A stretch of 64,000 bases of DNA from Linnemannia elongata (GCA_036320915.1 JAXBDG010000003.1:2232001-2296000); one strand, 5' to 3'; shown: positions 46,854 through 59,249, counted from the stretch's first letter. Numbers and translations are program-made. The notes: generated by a model from the sequence alone, not told the origin.

Positions 46854-47427
46854 TCAGAGCATCCTCTTTTTTTTTTTTTTTTTTTAATGATAAAATATAA
46901 TAGTGTACAGTACAATAATCTCAATTTTTTTTTACAAAAATGATATCGCTCACATCCGGTTTCCTGTTGGATCCCTTGGGTTTTGTCGCCGAGCACGGAT
47001 TTCTGGAAGAGGAGGACCAGCATTCTTCTTCCAATCGGACTGTTCCTGTTCCTAGAGTTGGACAATTGAGGGGATTCAGCTCATATGAGTCGGGGTCAGT
47101 GCTGTTGATAACGGTTTTTTGCGATCTTGACGACGAGGACGGCAGGTGCTTGAATCCGTATAATGGACTGGACGTCTTCTTCCTCATGAAGCTGATGTTG
47201 TACGGGCGTCGAAGACTTTGTTGTTGCGTAGATCGAGAATAAGATAACGAAGGGACACAATTTGCTGTTGTGTTAGGGTCCTCCTTAAAGCGATCATCGA
47301 ATGATGATGAAGCACAATTAGAGCGAGAATAAAATATGAACAAAAGTGCCTTTGCTTGTTCAACTGAACCTGAGCGGACTAACATCGCGCCACTCTTGGA
47401 GATCTGCGCGTGCGCTTTTGTCTTATC
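46854..47427 (-). other. 3' flank of kelch-6 with a possible minus-strand coding fragment
   Basis: A T-run follows the kelch-6 stop (about 46868-46886). On the minus strand an open stretch from about 47370 to 46921 (with segments such as SLRRPYNISFMRKKTSSP and YELNPLNCPTLGTG) is not obviously compositional and might be a fragment of an unknown gene. It has no clear start and overlaps the deacetylase relic. Confidence 0.3.
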
Positions 47428-47890
47428 GGCGTCCTCCCAAAGTACATTAAAATCCATGAGTCCAACCTCAAGGACCTTCGCTTGCTAAACCTCGTCAAGT
47501 CTATGAATTACACTCTCGTCAGTTTCAACATGGACGAGTACGACTACAAGTACAACACTGCCGCGACATCCTCCCTGATCGCAGAGGTTTTAACGTCATG
47601 CTCTCCAGCAGAAGGACGCCTACAGTCGCATGGCCTCCTACGTAGTTGCTGGATACGACGTCGCCACCTCCGGAGCCGCCTCGTGCCTTCCCAACGTCAT
47701 CAATACCATCCAGGTCCACGGCTACGACATGGTCCGTCTCGATGGCTGTACCAGCGACAAGATCCCCTACAAGAAGGACCCCATCCTCAACAACGCTTAC
47801 GTCGGTAACTCAAAGTCGTTTGGCGCTGTCGAGTACATGCACGGTCAAAAAGTTTGTCAACTATACCCCTGGCGGAAATCAGTAGAACAA
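47428..47890 (+). pseudogene. Chitin/polysaccharide deacetylase (CE4-like) relic
   Basis: Two overlapping frames read like the C-terminal half of a fungal chitin deacetylase: LPKYIKIHESNLKDLRLLNL and YTLVSFNMDEYDYKYNTAA up to about 47590, then after a frame change VINTIQVHGYDMVRLDGCTS and IPYKKDPILNN. A further frame change is needed to reach a GGNQ end at about 47885. The catalytic N-terminal half (TFDDGP region) is missing. Such enzymes deacetylate cell-wall chitin; this copy cannot encode one. Confidence 0.6.
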
Positions 47891-48520
47891 GGGTGCATCA
47901 TTCCCTGCTGGAAACAGTGACTAAACTACTTAGGATACTGTGATGGATATATGCTCTTCTCTCCATGAAAACGCTTCTTTTTTGTTGGACGCTGCTTGTT
48001 GCGGTCAAGGAGCGAATAAAATCATCTTTCTTTCTCGTTACACTTCGTCCAAACCACCTCAATGCGACTGCCAAGCTTGCTGGCTTTAAACTCACAGCTG
48101 TTGCATGTGCCATGGCCTGTGTTCTTGCTCCCGCAATCACAAACTCCCTTTTAGGACCTTTATAGTTGAAAAGAACTTCTTTTGTCTGGAGAGGTTCTAC
48201 TTAAGGGGTGACGATCACGTGCGGAATATCTAGTCTTGATGGGACAGCGATCTAGACCCAATTAAAAAGTAATTCTCCTTTCAGTAAAAAATGGTCAGCT
48301 CCCTTTCCCCTTATGCCTTTCGATGGATTGGTCCTTGCACAAACCGAGAACGATCCGCTGGGTTCAGGGCCTCACTTTTTTTATCCCGAATGGGACAGGT
48401 GTCAACGGTCCACATAGCCCTCTTTTTTCTCTTGCCTCTTGTTTCTCCCACTCGCATCTTCTCCCTTTTTCCTGTCAGTTCAATAAACAGCACACTTGCT
48501 CACATCTCAGAGCAGCATCC
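47891..48520 (+). other. Intergenic and leader of kelch-7
   Basis: No gene seen. About 48400-48520 is C/T-rich and precedes the ATG at 48521. Confidence 0.45.
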
Positions 48521-50558
48521 ATGACTCTTCTACACGCGATCTCTCGCCTCGCAGCAGCAGGAATATCTGTCCTCTGGCTCACATGGACTTCATCTGCCCA
48601 GTCCAGCCCGATGATGGTATACAACATGGCCTACGCAACCATTGACGAATCCACCCTCTATATCCACGGCGGCTTTAACGGGACCAACTCCAACTACACT
48701 ACTCGATTCAACCAATTCTTTTCGCTCGACTTGACACAGGACTGGAGCACGTCAGACCCTCCCTGGACACAGATCCTTGCTGTCGGCAGCACTCCAGATC
48801 GACTCACAACCGCCGGACACACGATGTCGATCTCTCAGAGCCAGGACAGTCAAGGCTTCCTACGCGACACTGTGACTGTCTGGGACATGGTCAACCCTCT
48901 CACTTTCGCGGCCTGCTATTACTTTGAGACAAAGTCGTGGCAGGAGCTGCCGGCCTTTCCACCACCGGAACCGGGTCCACTACGATTCTACCAAGCAGCA
49001 ACCCACCCAGAGACTGGTCGTGTGTACATCCCTGGATGTGCCGGGACTAGCATGTTGGGCTATGACAGGTCAACATCTACGACTTCTGTGCTCCCTATGC
49101 CATACCTTGGGAATATAACCAGCTGGAACGGGTACGGCTTTGTGTGGAATGCAGTGCGGGGGTCGTTCTTTTTGTTTGGTGGGGTGGGTGCTCCGTCTGA
49201 GATGTCCTATTTGTACGAGTACAAGATGTCCACCACCCCTCCAACGTGGGAATTCTTGGTATGTTATGATTTCTTTCCCGCCCCTCTTTCTTTTTTTTTT
49301 TTTTTTTTTTTTTTCGCTTGGTTGGCTTTACTTTGGAGGAGTGCTTCTTGAACGATTGCTAACCAAGTTGACCTTTTTACGCTCCATTTGCTTTGCGAGA
49401 ATAGCAATCATATGGATCTATACCACCTCATCTGTCAGAGATGTGCATGGTTTCGGGTAAGGAGAACAATAAAGATACGCCATTGTTTTGAGGTTTTTTG
49501 TTGACTCACGAAATTGCATGGACTAAATTTCCTCGTCCTCTATTGCCTTTCTCCTTTCTTGTTACCTCTTTAGCATACAGCGGAAATAAGATGTTGGTGT
49601 TTGGTGGAGGGGTCAATGGATCAGAAGTAGGAACCCTCTACATCCTCGATGTACCGACCATGACCTGGACTCGCGGACCCAGCTCGCAGCCGCGGAAGGG
49701 CATGGCATGTGCGGTAGCCGGCAACAACTTTGTTGTCTGGGGTGGTACGTGCACAAAACAAAAAATCTCCCCAGGAATTTCTTGATTCTTTCATGAGCCA
49801 TCAAATGCTCACACGTTTTGTGCTTCATATTTTTTCTTCTCTCTCATGGCTTGTTCATAACCTTAGGAATATCGTGGAACAACTCGGGTGAATTCGTATC
49901 CCTACCATCAACACCGACCGTATACAACATTAACACTGGACAATGGACACCACAGTTTGTAGCCACCCGTCGTCCGCCCCCTCCAGGATACGAACCAGTA
50001 TCACAAGACGGGAATGACAGGAAAGTCGGAGAGACTGGGAAGATCATTGCTACTGTGGCAGGAGTTTCTTTAGCTGTTACGATCTTGATCGCTGTTACAC
50101 GAAGAGTCTGGAAGCATGCTTTTCGTCGAGGTTTGCAGGACCAGCAGGGGCAAGGGAAAGGTCAGAGTCATGAGCAAGGGCAAGGGCACGGGAAAGAAAA
50201 TGACTTGGAGGATAATATTGTTCCTTTAGCACCCTCGGAGCAGAAGCTAGAGGAGGTCACAGAGGTTAGATATTTCGGGAACGTGGCTCCTCAACAACAC
50301 GCGTCGGGCTCTCTTCGCTTGTCCGCCACTCTTTCTCCTCCTCCTCCTCATATCTCTCCCGCCTATCCATCGCCTTCACTGCCATCACATCTACCACCTC
50401 ACGCAATAGTAGCGCCTCATATTTCAGACATTCTTGGAGATCTGGTCGCTGCTCACCAGAAGGAGCCCCAACCTCGACATAATCCGCAGCTGTTCACCAC
50501 CAATACTGACAGTAGTTATAATACACCAGAGCAGGCACCCCTCGATCCACAGGGATAG
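48521..50558 (+). CDS. Kelch-propeller single-pass membrane protein (kelch-7), about 550 aa
   Basis: Exons 48521-49258, 49405-49456 (52 nt), 49574-49744 (171 nt) and 49867-50558. The in-frame ATG at 48323 was not used because it adds leader-like sequence ahead of a good signal peptide (LAAAGISVLWLTWTSSA). Kelch signatures include MAYATIDESTLYIHGG, NQFFSLDLTQDW, GRVYIPG, GFVWNAVRGSFFLFGG, KMLVFGG, LYILDVPTMTWTRG and FVVWGG. Conserved Cys occur in MCMVS and MACAV. The membrane span is at about residues 378-398. The tail has a Gln/Gly/His-rich stretch, Pro-rich region and RHNPQLF (NPQL 526-529). Intact. Intron 1 contains a 24-nt pure T tract. The next locus downstream is a decayed copy of this gene. 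Confidence 0.87.
49291..49314 (+). repeat. Poly(T) tract in intron 1 of kelch-7
   Basis: A pure run of about 24 T on the coding strand. Similar tracts occur in introns of kelch-1 (1389-1413 as A on the plus strand), kelch-8 (52425-52445) and kelch-9 (55245-55275). Confidence 0.9.
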
Positions 50559-51191
50559 GACAACTGGACAACCTACAATGCCTTTCTCTTCCCCTACTTT
50601 TCCCTATTTTTCCTTAGCCTTACGCCTCTAACTTTAATACATCCTCCTTTCATTTTCTTGTATGTCTGAAAGAATACATGCGATAGAATGTATGTTTGGT
50701 TTCTCATGTTTATTTTCACTTGTGAGGTCTGCACGTCGAAAAGGGTTCAATCCTGTTTCTCTGTCCTTGAATGGATTATGGTTCAGCCTGACCTTTCCTA
50801 CGCAAAAAAAAGGGGAGGCGAGAGCCGCCCTGACATCATCCGGTGTGTGCTGGGAGTTCCAAGTAAGGGAGAAAGAAGAAAAAAAAATGGGCTGTTGATC
50901 ATTTTTGTCATCGGTAGAAACAAGTGCACGTTCATGCCTTGGGATGGATTGGTCTTTGCGCTACCTTGAAAGTTTCGTTGGTGTTGACACTGCTTTTATA
51001 TCAGATGAGTGGACTCAGTTTTTTATGTTCGTTTAAGCATAACCACTATTGACGCTGCGTCGCTTGTCTTGTTTTCTCTTCCCGGGGAAGGTTTTTTTTG
51101 CTGCTTCGCTTGTTTTCTCTCTCTTATCTAGTCCTGTTTCTTTCCACTCATCCCAAACACGCACGCACAAACAGATGTAAATAATATATCT
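50559..51191 (+). other. Intergenic between kelch-7 and kelch-8
   Basis: No gene seen; C/T-rich stretches occur just upstream of the kelch-8 start. Confidence 0.45.
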
Positions 51192-52905
51192 ATGACTCTT
51201 CTACATGCATTCACTCGGCTTGCAATAGCAGTACCGGTCGCCCTTTGGCTCAAATGGGTCGTATCCGTCCAGCCTAGCCTAAAAATGGTGTACAACTTGG
51301 CCTACACAATTCTCCAAGAGTCCGTTCTCTAGATCCATGGCGGTTTCCTCGCGTCAGACCCCAACTAATTTACTCAATTGGATCAATTCTATAGCCTCGC
51401 CTTGTCACATAATTGGAGTACTTCAAGCCCTCTCTGGACCGAGGTTCCCTCTGGAGGTCCCGTTTCGAACCGTATCCCCTCCGCTGGCGGGGGGCATACA
51501 ATGTCGATCTGGCTTGGCATAGCGGGAAATAACAATTTTAACATCTGGGATATGGTCAACCCTCGCACATGCGGCAACCTATAGCTTTAACACCCCGTCA
51601 TGAGAGGACCTTCCGGCCTTCCCACCGCCATTACCAGGTCCGCTCAGATTCTACCAGGCAACATCAAAAATCTATAGAAGCGAACGTGTGCATATCCCTG
51701 GACGTGCTAGTACGAACATGTTGATGTGCGATCGGTCCGTGATTGAGACAGAAATGTTACCGATGCCCAAGTCTAGCAATCTTACTAGCTGGGGTTGGTA
51801 TAACTTTGCGTGGGTAGACGGCCTGGACTCATTCTTCTTGGCCGGTGGGGTGGGCACTCCATCTTCGGCGTCGTATTTGTTTGCTCTGGATGTTTACACC
51901 CATGCTGAAGCATGGAGGATCCTGGTATGTTGTATTTTGTTTTTTTACTCTTCCGCCCTGATTAGCTGTTGCGGTTGGTGGACATGAGATGGCTGACCAA
52001 AGACGTTTGTTTGTGGTTTTTTTCCACTTTTTCATGGGGACAGCAGCCGTATGGAAATGTACCTCCACATCATTCCGAGAGCTGCATGGTCGTAGGTAAC
52101 GAAATCAAATAATTGACCATCTCTAATTGCAAATGCAACTCTGACCACAATTTCGATCTACTCACACAGACACCATCCTTCTCTCTCTCTTTTTTGCTCA
52201 GACAGCAGAGGGTTTAATCTTGTATTGTTTGGTGGCGTTCACAATGGCACAACAGTGGGAAGTCTCTATATCCTCAATGTTTCCATCATGACTTGAACCC
52301 AAGGTCCTAGCGCGCAACCTCGAATGGGCATGACTTGCACCCTTTTTGTTACCAACTTTGTCGTCTGGGGTGGTATGTGTGGCACCCAAATATCTTTATT
52401 TCCAATCTCCATGCATGTGCTCCCTTTTTTTTTTTTTTTTTTTTTGTAATAACAATTGTATCATCGTGTTGATTAGGAATATCACTGGATAACTCGGACG
52501 CAATGGTCCCACTGCCGTCGACTACAATCATGTATGACATCAATGGCCCAATGGAAAACATAGTTTGTGGCCAATCATCACCCAGACATACATATAGGCG
52601 AGAATGAAAGCGACGCGTTTATGATTATTATCTATTGGACGATAGCAGCTGCGGTTGCCCTCATCGTGACTCCATCTGTGGTGGCTTTTTGTATACTGCC
52701 TGCTCGCCGTAGTTGTCATGCGCGAATGCAAGCGAAGCAAAGTACAGAGGAGGAGGTGGAGGACGAGAAGGGGAAGGATGTTACACCTGTGGCACCGTCA
52801 GCTTACAAGATTGAGGCCAGCCTCATGAAGGATGGATATTTCAGGATGCAGAGTTTCAGCTTCTCAATGGCAATATCACATACATCGCCTGCACTAACAA
52901 TATAA
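51192..52905 (+). pseudogene. Decayed tandem duplicate of kelch-7 (kelch-8)
   Basis: Starts with the same MTLLHA as kelch-7 and aligns along its length. Exon boundaries survive: 51192-51924, 52044-52095 (52 nt), 52202-52372 (171 nt) and 52477-52905. In-frame stops include TAG at 51330, TAA at 51366 and TGA at 52294, which replaces the Trp of the TMTWT motif. Exon 1 also has frame changes around 51590-51680. The last exon shifts frame before the membrane span (MIIIYWTIAAAVALIVTPSVVAF) and has a shortened tail. Intact splice sites with a ruined frame point to a recent duplication and loss. Intron 3 keeps a poly(T) tract. Confidence 0.93.
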
Positions 52906-54313
52906 CCTCTCCTTCTCCCTCTCCCTCCTACATTAGAACAGAAAATCGGAGGGAACCACTTCAGGGCAGACTACAGATGTGTAAGCAACCCGACTCAGAC
53001 GCGACTGGAAACGTGGCTTCTTTATTTTTTCTCAGTGTAATATTTTCCTACCATCTACTTCCCAATTTGCAAATAACAACTAATTTGACTAATGCCTAAA
53101 ACGTTTTACCTTACCCTTTTTAGCTTTATGCCTGATTAGAGCGCACTTAGAGCAAAAAGGAACAGTACTTGTGCTTTAGTGATGCTGCGCGCTAACTGTC
53201 TACCAGTACCATGGAGCAAAAAAAGGGCTTATGTCTATTGTCGCGTCTTTCTAACCATTCCCCTTCATTTTGCTTTCGCGAACAAAACAATCGCTAAAAG
53301 CGAAACGCGTGAGATACCTGTCATTTAGGAACAGGGGTCAAATGAGCTTAAGAGAATGATGAGGCGACTGCAATTACTCTTTCCCTGGAGTGATGAGGAT
53401 TAAGGATGAGGTTCGTCGCTTTACCTTATTAGTAGATTACTAATTTTTGTGTCACGCACACACCACACACCACACACCAAATGCCATAACTATCCCCACC
53501 TGCCCACGCGCGTTTGTGGGTGTGGTCCTTGTTTTGTTTACATGCCTTGGTTGATTGCAATTGACAGCCAGTAATAGATTTCTTACAGGGGCTGAAATTT
53601 TTTTAACCCCATCACGGTATCACGGTATCACGGTGCCACCAATATTGCTTCTTCAATCGGCGACGCGTCAAGGGTGAGTGAGAATATGTTTGTAGTAAAC
53701 AATGAAGCGGCATATCATCATGGTTGATGCTTGGACAGTCTTGACCGTCAAGAGGGAGAAACCTTGTGAGGCCCTCCCCCCCCTTCGAGTCCCACTTCTG
53801 TAACACCTCTTTCCAAACGTCCTCTTTTCCCCCTCTCCTCTCACTTTCAATCTCTCATTTTTCCCATGGTGACACAAGCAAAATTTTCCTGCTTTCATGC
53901 TTGCTTTCGACAATGGAGGGCAATTGCTTTGCTCCTACCTTTGACCTGGCAGTAATTGCGAAGAAAAGGGTCCGCAGAGGGATCTCAGGCCAATTGACTT
54001 TGATATTTCTCTATGTCTGTTCCATGTTGAGCTCATCCTTTCACCTTCTATTGCTGTTCGGCTATGAGAGGAATGATGGGTCTATGGCGATATGAAAAAA
54101 AGTTTGCGTGATCCTCTCCATGATAAGGTTTGAAACGGAAAATTTATTTTTTTGCCGTTGCAGCCCCTGTAATAAATCAGGGATCGCTGCTGGACTTGCA
54201 TTGTGTTTGTTTGCATGCCTTGTTTATGTAATTGACAGACGTGCATGGTATTCTTATTTCTTTGCTTTTCCCATCCCTAACCGTTTCATCGGGATCACAG
54301 CAAAAATGAAATT
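52906..54313. other. Intergenic with repeats upstream of kelch-9
   Basis: Includes a CACACAC microsatellite (about 53457-53478), three ATCACGGT-like units (53614-53633), and a 12-bp inverted repeat TTACAGGGGCTG at 53584-53595 matched by CAGCCCCTGTAA at 54162-54173. A direct near-repeat (GCATGCCTTG ... AATTGACAG) occurs at about 53535-53570 and 54200-54237. No gene recognised. Confidence 0.45.
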
Positions 54314-54320
54314 TATAAAA
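54314..54320 (+). promoter_or_regulatory. TATA box of kelch-9
   Basis: TATAAAA about 200 nt upstream of the ATG at 54522, with a C/T-rich leader between. Confidence 0.55.
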
Positions 54321-54521
54321 GGATCATATCCAGCCATGACGAGGACATCAATTCTTTGTTTTTGCTACTCGTCCTTCCTTGCATCGCGTTTCTTGCTCAT
54401 CATATTCTCTCCGATCAGTTATCCGGCCAAAAACTTCCTAGGCAAATCATTCTTCACTGCCCGCACCTCCATTCCTCACACTACACTGGCATATACCCAC
54501 CTTAATACGCATATAAATTCA

Positions 54522-55242
54522 ATGAAGCTCAGCACCCAACTCTGTACAATTGTGTGCTGTTGTCTGCTCTGGAGCGTGGCGTCAGCCGCAGCACCAAACA
54601 TGGCTTCCTTCGCCGCCTACATCACAGTCGACGAGAAAACCTTATACATCCAAGGCGGATCAAATGTCTCAACCAAGGCCATCGTATACAACCAGTTCTA
54701 CTCCCTGGATCTCACACAGAGCTGGAACACCTCCAATCCTCCTTGGTCCGAGGTCCTTACCGACTCCGGTTCTCCCATCCCACCGCGACTGACGACTGTC
54801 TTTCATTCCATCTCGCTTTCGCGAAACCACAGGACGCTGACATTCTGGGACGTCTACTATTCACCTCCATACTCTGTCAACTATCATCTGGACACCAACA
54901 AGTGGGAGGAACTACCCGCCCTACCACTTCAACGACCCCTCGTCAGCAAAGCCTCTAAAGCAGTGACGGACCCCACCTCAGATCAGGTTTACATCCCTGG
55001 TGGGGCGGGTGGCAGTATGCTTACCTTCGATCCATCTTCGGACACCTCGAATGAGCTTGCGATGCCTCCTGGTGGAAGAGCCACAAGCTGGAACGCTGCG
55101 TCGTTTGCTTGGAATAATGTCCGCCAGACGTTTTTTCTGTTTGGGGGATTTGATACTCCTGAATCGTACTTTTACGAGTACAAACCCTCAAGCGCGACTC
55201 CTTGGATGGCTGTGGTAAGTGCAAATAAAAGGGGTCACGTTT

Positions 55243-55276
<34 letters not shown>

Positions 55277-57323
55277 TTGTACCATGCAAAACGCCTTAAC
55301 GATTTCATCTCCCTCTCGTTTTCTTGTTTCTCAGAGCTCTTTTGGTTCCACGCCACCTGCTCTCGCTGGCGGATGCATGGTGTCTGGTAAGGAAAAAAAA
55401 GAGTACACAAACATTCACGATTGTATTTGTCCTCTAGCGTCCAAAATTTCATATTGGCTAACTTTTTTTTCCATCTCATGCTGACAACTTGCTTTATTTA
55501 GCCTACGGCGGAGCCAAGATGGTCGCCTTTGGTGGCAGGTCTGGAGGCTCCATCTATGGCAGCATCTATATCCTGGATGTTGAATCCATGACATGGAGTG
55601 AAGGTCAAAGTACTCAGCCTCGAACCGGAATGGTCTGCTCAGTCTCGGGCGACTACTTCATCGCCTGGGGAGGTAAGGCATTTCACTTTTTACTACTCGA
55701 TCGACATCTCTGTTCGAAAAACAGTACCCGCTTAGTTTTTTTTATTTTTTTTTTTTATTTTCGTTCGCTCGTTGCTAACATTTTTTCGTTTGATAAATTT
55801 TTTGCATAGGAGTATCGACCGACAAGTCTGACATATCTGTGTTGTTGCCTGAGGTCCCTATCGTTTACAACCTCAAACTGGGAGAATGGACCACAATGTT
55901 TGTCGCGAAGACCCGCACGCCAGTACCAACGCCATTGACACCAACATCAACATCAACAACAACAACTACAATAACACCAACACCAACAGCAACAGAGACG
56001 CTGGTTACAGGAGAACCTGGAACTACGCCCACGGACACACCCATTATTACTCCAACAGATGCGCCTACAGATGCACCTATCACGACGCCTACGGATGCGC
56101 CTAGTCCTACTCCCACCGATGCGCCTAGTCCTACTCTCACCGATGCGCCTAGTCCTACTCCCACCGATGCGCCTAGTCCTACTCTCACCGATGCGCCTAG
56201 TCCTACTCCCACCGATGCTCCTAAGCCTACTCCCACGGATGTGCCTAACCATACTCCAACCGACAATCCAAACCCTACTCCCACGGAGACTCCAAACCCT
56301 ACTCCCACGGAGACTCCAAACCCTACTCCCACGGAGACTCCAAACCCTACTCCCACGGAGACTCCAAACCCAACTCCCACTGATACGCCTAACCCTACTC
56401 CCACGGATGCGCCTAACCCTACTCCCACGGATGCGCCTAACCCTACTCCGACAGATGCACCTAGTCCTACTCCCACAGACGCGCCTAGTCCTACTCCCAC
56501 GGATGTGCGTAATCCTACTCCCACGGACACACCCAATCCTACTCCTACGGATGTGCCTAAACCTACTCCCACAGACACTCCAAACCCTACTCCCACGGAT
56601 GTGCCTAACCCTACTCCCACAGAAACTCCAAATCCTACTTCCACGGACGGTCCAAACCCCACTCCCACGGATACGCCTAACCCTACTTCCACGGATGCGC
56701 CTAATCCTACACGCACAGATGTGCCTAACCCTACTCCAACAGACGCACCCGTTCCTACCGTGACAAGTACTTCTGGAGATGGCAGTACAGCGACTGGTGC
56801 ACCTAGCGGTACGGCAACAGAATCATTCGGCTCCACGATGACAAGTGCACCTGGAGTTAGCAGTACAGCAACTGAAACACCTGGCACTACGACTACTGGT
56901 ACACCTGGGAATGGTGAAACGACAACAGGAAGACCTGGAGGTGGCAGTTCAGAGACAAGAACATCCGGGGGTGGTGCGCATCCAACAGGAGGCGACAATT
57001 CCGAGACAGGAGGCCACAATAAGCCAACAGGCAGCTCGAGTTCAGGGGTTCACGGTACACCCACAGGAGGTGGAGCTCGAGGAACAGGAGTTGCCGATTC
57101 GGTGACAGGAGCAGAACCTACTCTCAAAGACAACTCTGCTACGCTTGGAGGCGCTATCGGTGCTGCAGTCCTCGTCTTCTTGACCCTCATCATCGCGGCG
57201 GTCGTCTGGAGCCGCAGCCGTCGTGATAAGAAGAAGAAGGAAGAGACGCAAGAGATTCCTGTTCAGTTACCGCGACCCTTGCAGAAGATCAAACACAAGC
57301 TTTTGGAGAGGATTCCCTTTTGA
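54522..57323 (+). CDS. Kelch-propeller membrane protein with long mucin-like stalk (kelch-9), about 809 aa
   Basis: Exons 54522-55214, 55335-55386 (52 nt), 55502-55672 (171 nt) and 55810-57323. Signal peptide TIVCCCLLWSVASAA. Kelch signatures include YITVDEKTLYIQGG, NQFYSLDLTQSWN, DQVYIPGG, FAWNNVRQTFFLFGG, KMVAFGG, IYILDVESMTWSEG and FIAWGG, with Cys in GCMVS and MVCSV. The propeller is followed by a Thr/Pro stalk built from 28 eight-residue units (TPTDAPNP type), then a Ser/Thr/Gly region, a membrane span at about residues 752-772 (AIGAAVLVFLTLIIAAVVW) and a short basic tail of about 37 residues without PQDH or NPQL. Intact. The extended, probably O-glycosylated stalk would lift the propeller away from the membrane. 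Introns 1 and 3 have T-rich tracts. Confidence 0.87.
55245..55275 (+). repeat. Poly(T) tract in intron 1 of kelch-9
   Basis: About 31 consecutive T on the coding strand within the intron; length is likely variable. Confidence 0.9.
56085..56756 (+). repeat. 24-bp coding minisatellite, 28 units
   Basis: Units of ACTCCCACGGATGCGCCTAA-type sequence encode TPTDAPNP with variants (TPTETPNP four times in a row, TLTDAPSP, TSTDAPNP). The repeat opens a long antisense frame, which is a by-product. Confidence 0.93.
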
Positions 57324-59249
57324 AGGAGCCAGTCATCCACCGCTGCAAGAACTCAACGGCCAATAATTACCCGACCTAACTCCCTCAGCATATACACTAA
57401 ACACCATAATTTCAAAATACCAATTAGCATGTATACAATCAAAGGCAGATAGCTTCCATTCATTTCTAGACTCATAGTTGCTTTTATCCTCATAAACTTT
57501 TCTTCACTGTAATGATGTAGTAAAAGTCCCACTCATAATGCCTACGCTTGTAGATTCTTTCTCTGCAAACTTCACGGGACTAGGCCATGGCTTTTACCCA
57601 ACTGCGAACGCATTCACTTATTTTACTTTTTTACTTCACAAGTATGTCAGCTCGTCATCTATACAATTTGTTCAAAGAAATCAAACGTGACCGCAAGTGC
57701 AAGGCAACAAAACGCGGAAAGTTGACGCGAAAAAAGAATCGCCAAAAGTCACGTGAATCCTTGCCGGCTGGAGAGAAGACTCTTTTGTTACCCCTGGGTG
57801 AAGGGAGGAGAGCTTGTTGATAAGAGTAAATAGACACCATACCTTCCCTAACATCTTCTTTCGAACAGCAATACCTAACTCATTTTATCTTCAGGCTCAC
57901 GTAAACACAAGAATGATTCACGGGTGATGAGGATTCATGTTGATGGAAGTTGGAGAATCAACCGTGAAAAGAAGTCACATGCGACACGTTTTAATCTGCA
58001 CCCATGTTCGAGATTGAAAGTACCACCACCTTCTCTACCCTATTCACGAATGCACTGAGAGAAAAGTAAGAATGCATCAATTGCTCGGGTGTTGGAACAA
58101 GGAGTGAGTGCATTTTCTATCCGTCATCCTCGCTCGCCTTTGCGCTTGTTTGCATTCCTAGTATGGTTCTACCAACCTGCCGATACAATTTCAGGGGCAA
58201 AGCAATCTGAGACCATAATTTGAGCCCGGCTGTTTTTTCCCTCAAGGTAGCCTACTAAATTACCGACACCATTCTTGATTGCGAATTGTTGGCGTAGCTA
58301 TGTACAAATGGAGCGTGGATCCTTAAGCATCATGGATCATCAAGACTGATCATGACCCTCACTAATTGTTTTTTCCGGCACCTTTCTTCTCCAGCACCTT
58401 TCTTCCTCCTGCCACATCATCCACACTTCTTGCCTTGCATTCTTCTGCTTATCTCATGGTGACACAAGGAAATTGTTGATTGTTTGTTTATCTAGTTGTA
58501 CTTTAAAATGGATGCCAATTACCATCGACCACTCTTCACTTGGAATCGGAGACTAGGAAAGGATTCTACAAGGCATAAAAAGGCCTACTACTGATGTCTA
58601 CTTTTTTTCCTGTGTTAAACCTACCCTCTCGCTCTTCACCGTTGTCAACGCAAAGGAGGGCGACACTGGGTCTGCGGAGAAACTGAAAATATTTGTGGAA
58701 GAGCGGGCTTTTTTTCTCTCCTTCCCAGAGAAGGTTCGAGACACAATCCACAGCATGTAGCGTTTGGTTGATTGTTGGATGATGAGGGTCTACAAGAAAA
58801 GTCAATGCGCCTTTTTTTTGTTTAGGTGCCTTATCTCCTTGCATGTAGTGCATTGTTTTTTCGCTTTTCGATTCCTGATCTTTACCATGGATATCGATAT
58901 CATGCGACAAACAAAACAGAAAATAAAGGGTTTCAGCAATACAAGGCGAGGGTGAAATTCCTTTTCGATGCTATCGTTTTTCCTCTTTTTCTTTCTTTCT
59001 TTCTTTTCGATTCGTTCTTCTAATCCTACCTCCCTCCAACCCATCTGGCGCCATCTCTCCTCCCACCCCCTTATTCCCTCCCTTTATTCTTCCGCTCTCT
59101 TTCTCTCTCCCCCTATTCTTCCCTCTCTAACCCTTTCTCTCGCCTTCTAGTCAAAGCCAACTTCGATTCACCGCCCTCACTACCTGCACCACCCACTCGC
59201 CCTTTTCTAACTCAGGAATATACCCCATTTCAACACACATCTACATCCA
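57324..59249. other. Intergenic and C/T-rich leader of kelch-10
   Basis: About 58975-59240 is strongly C/T-rich and precedes the kelch-10 ATG. A short segment near 58455 (ATGGTGACACAAG) also occurs near 53866, upstream of kelch-9, suggesting duplicated flanks. No gene recognised. Confidence 0.45.

Noticed and set aside
55865..57019. 384-codon minus-strand open frame rich in Val/Gly
   Set aside because: It is the antisense shadow of the kelch-9 Thr/Pro minisatellite; a 24-bp repeat without stops in one frame stays open in others.
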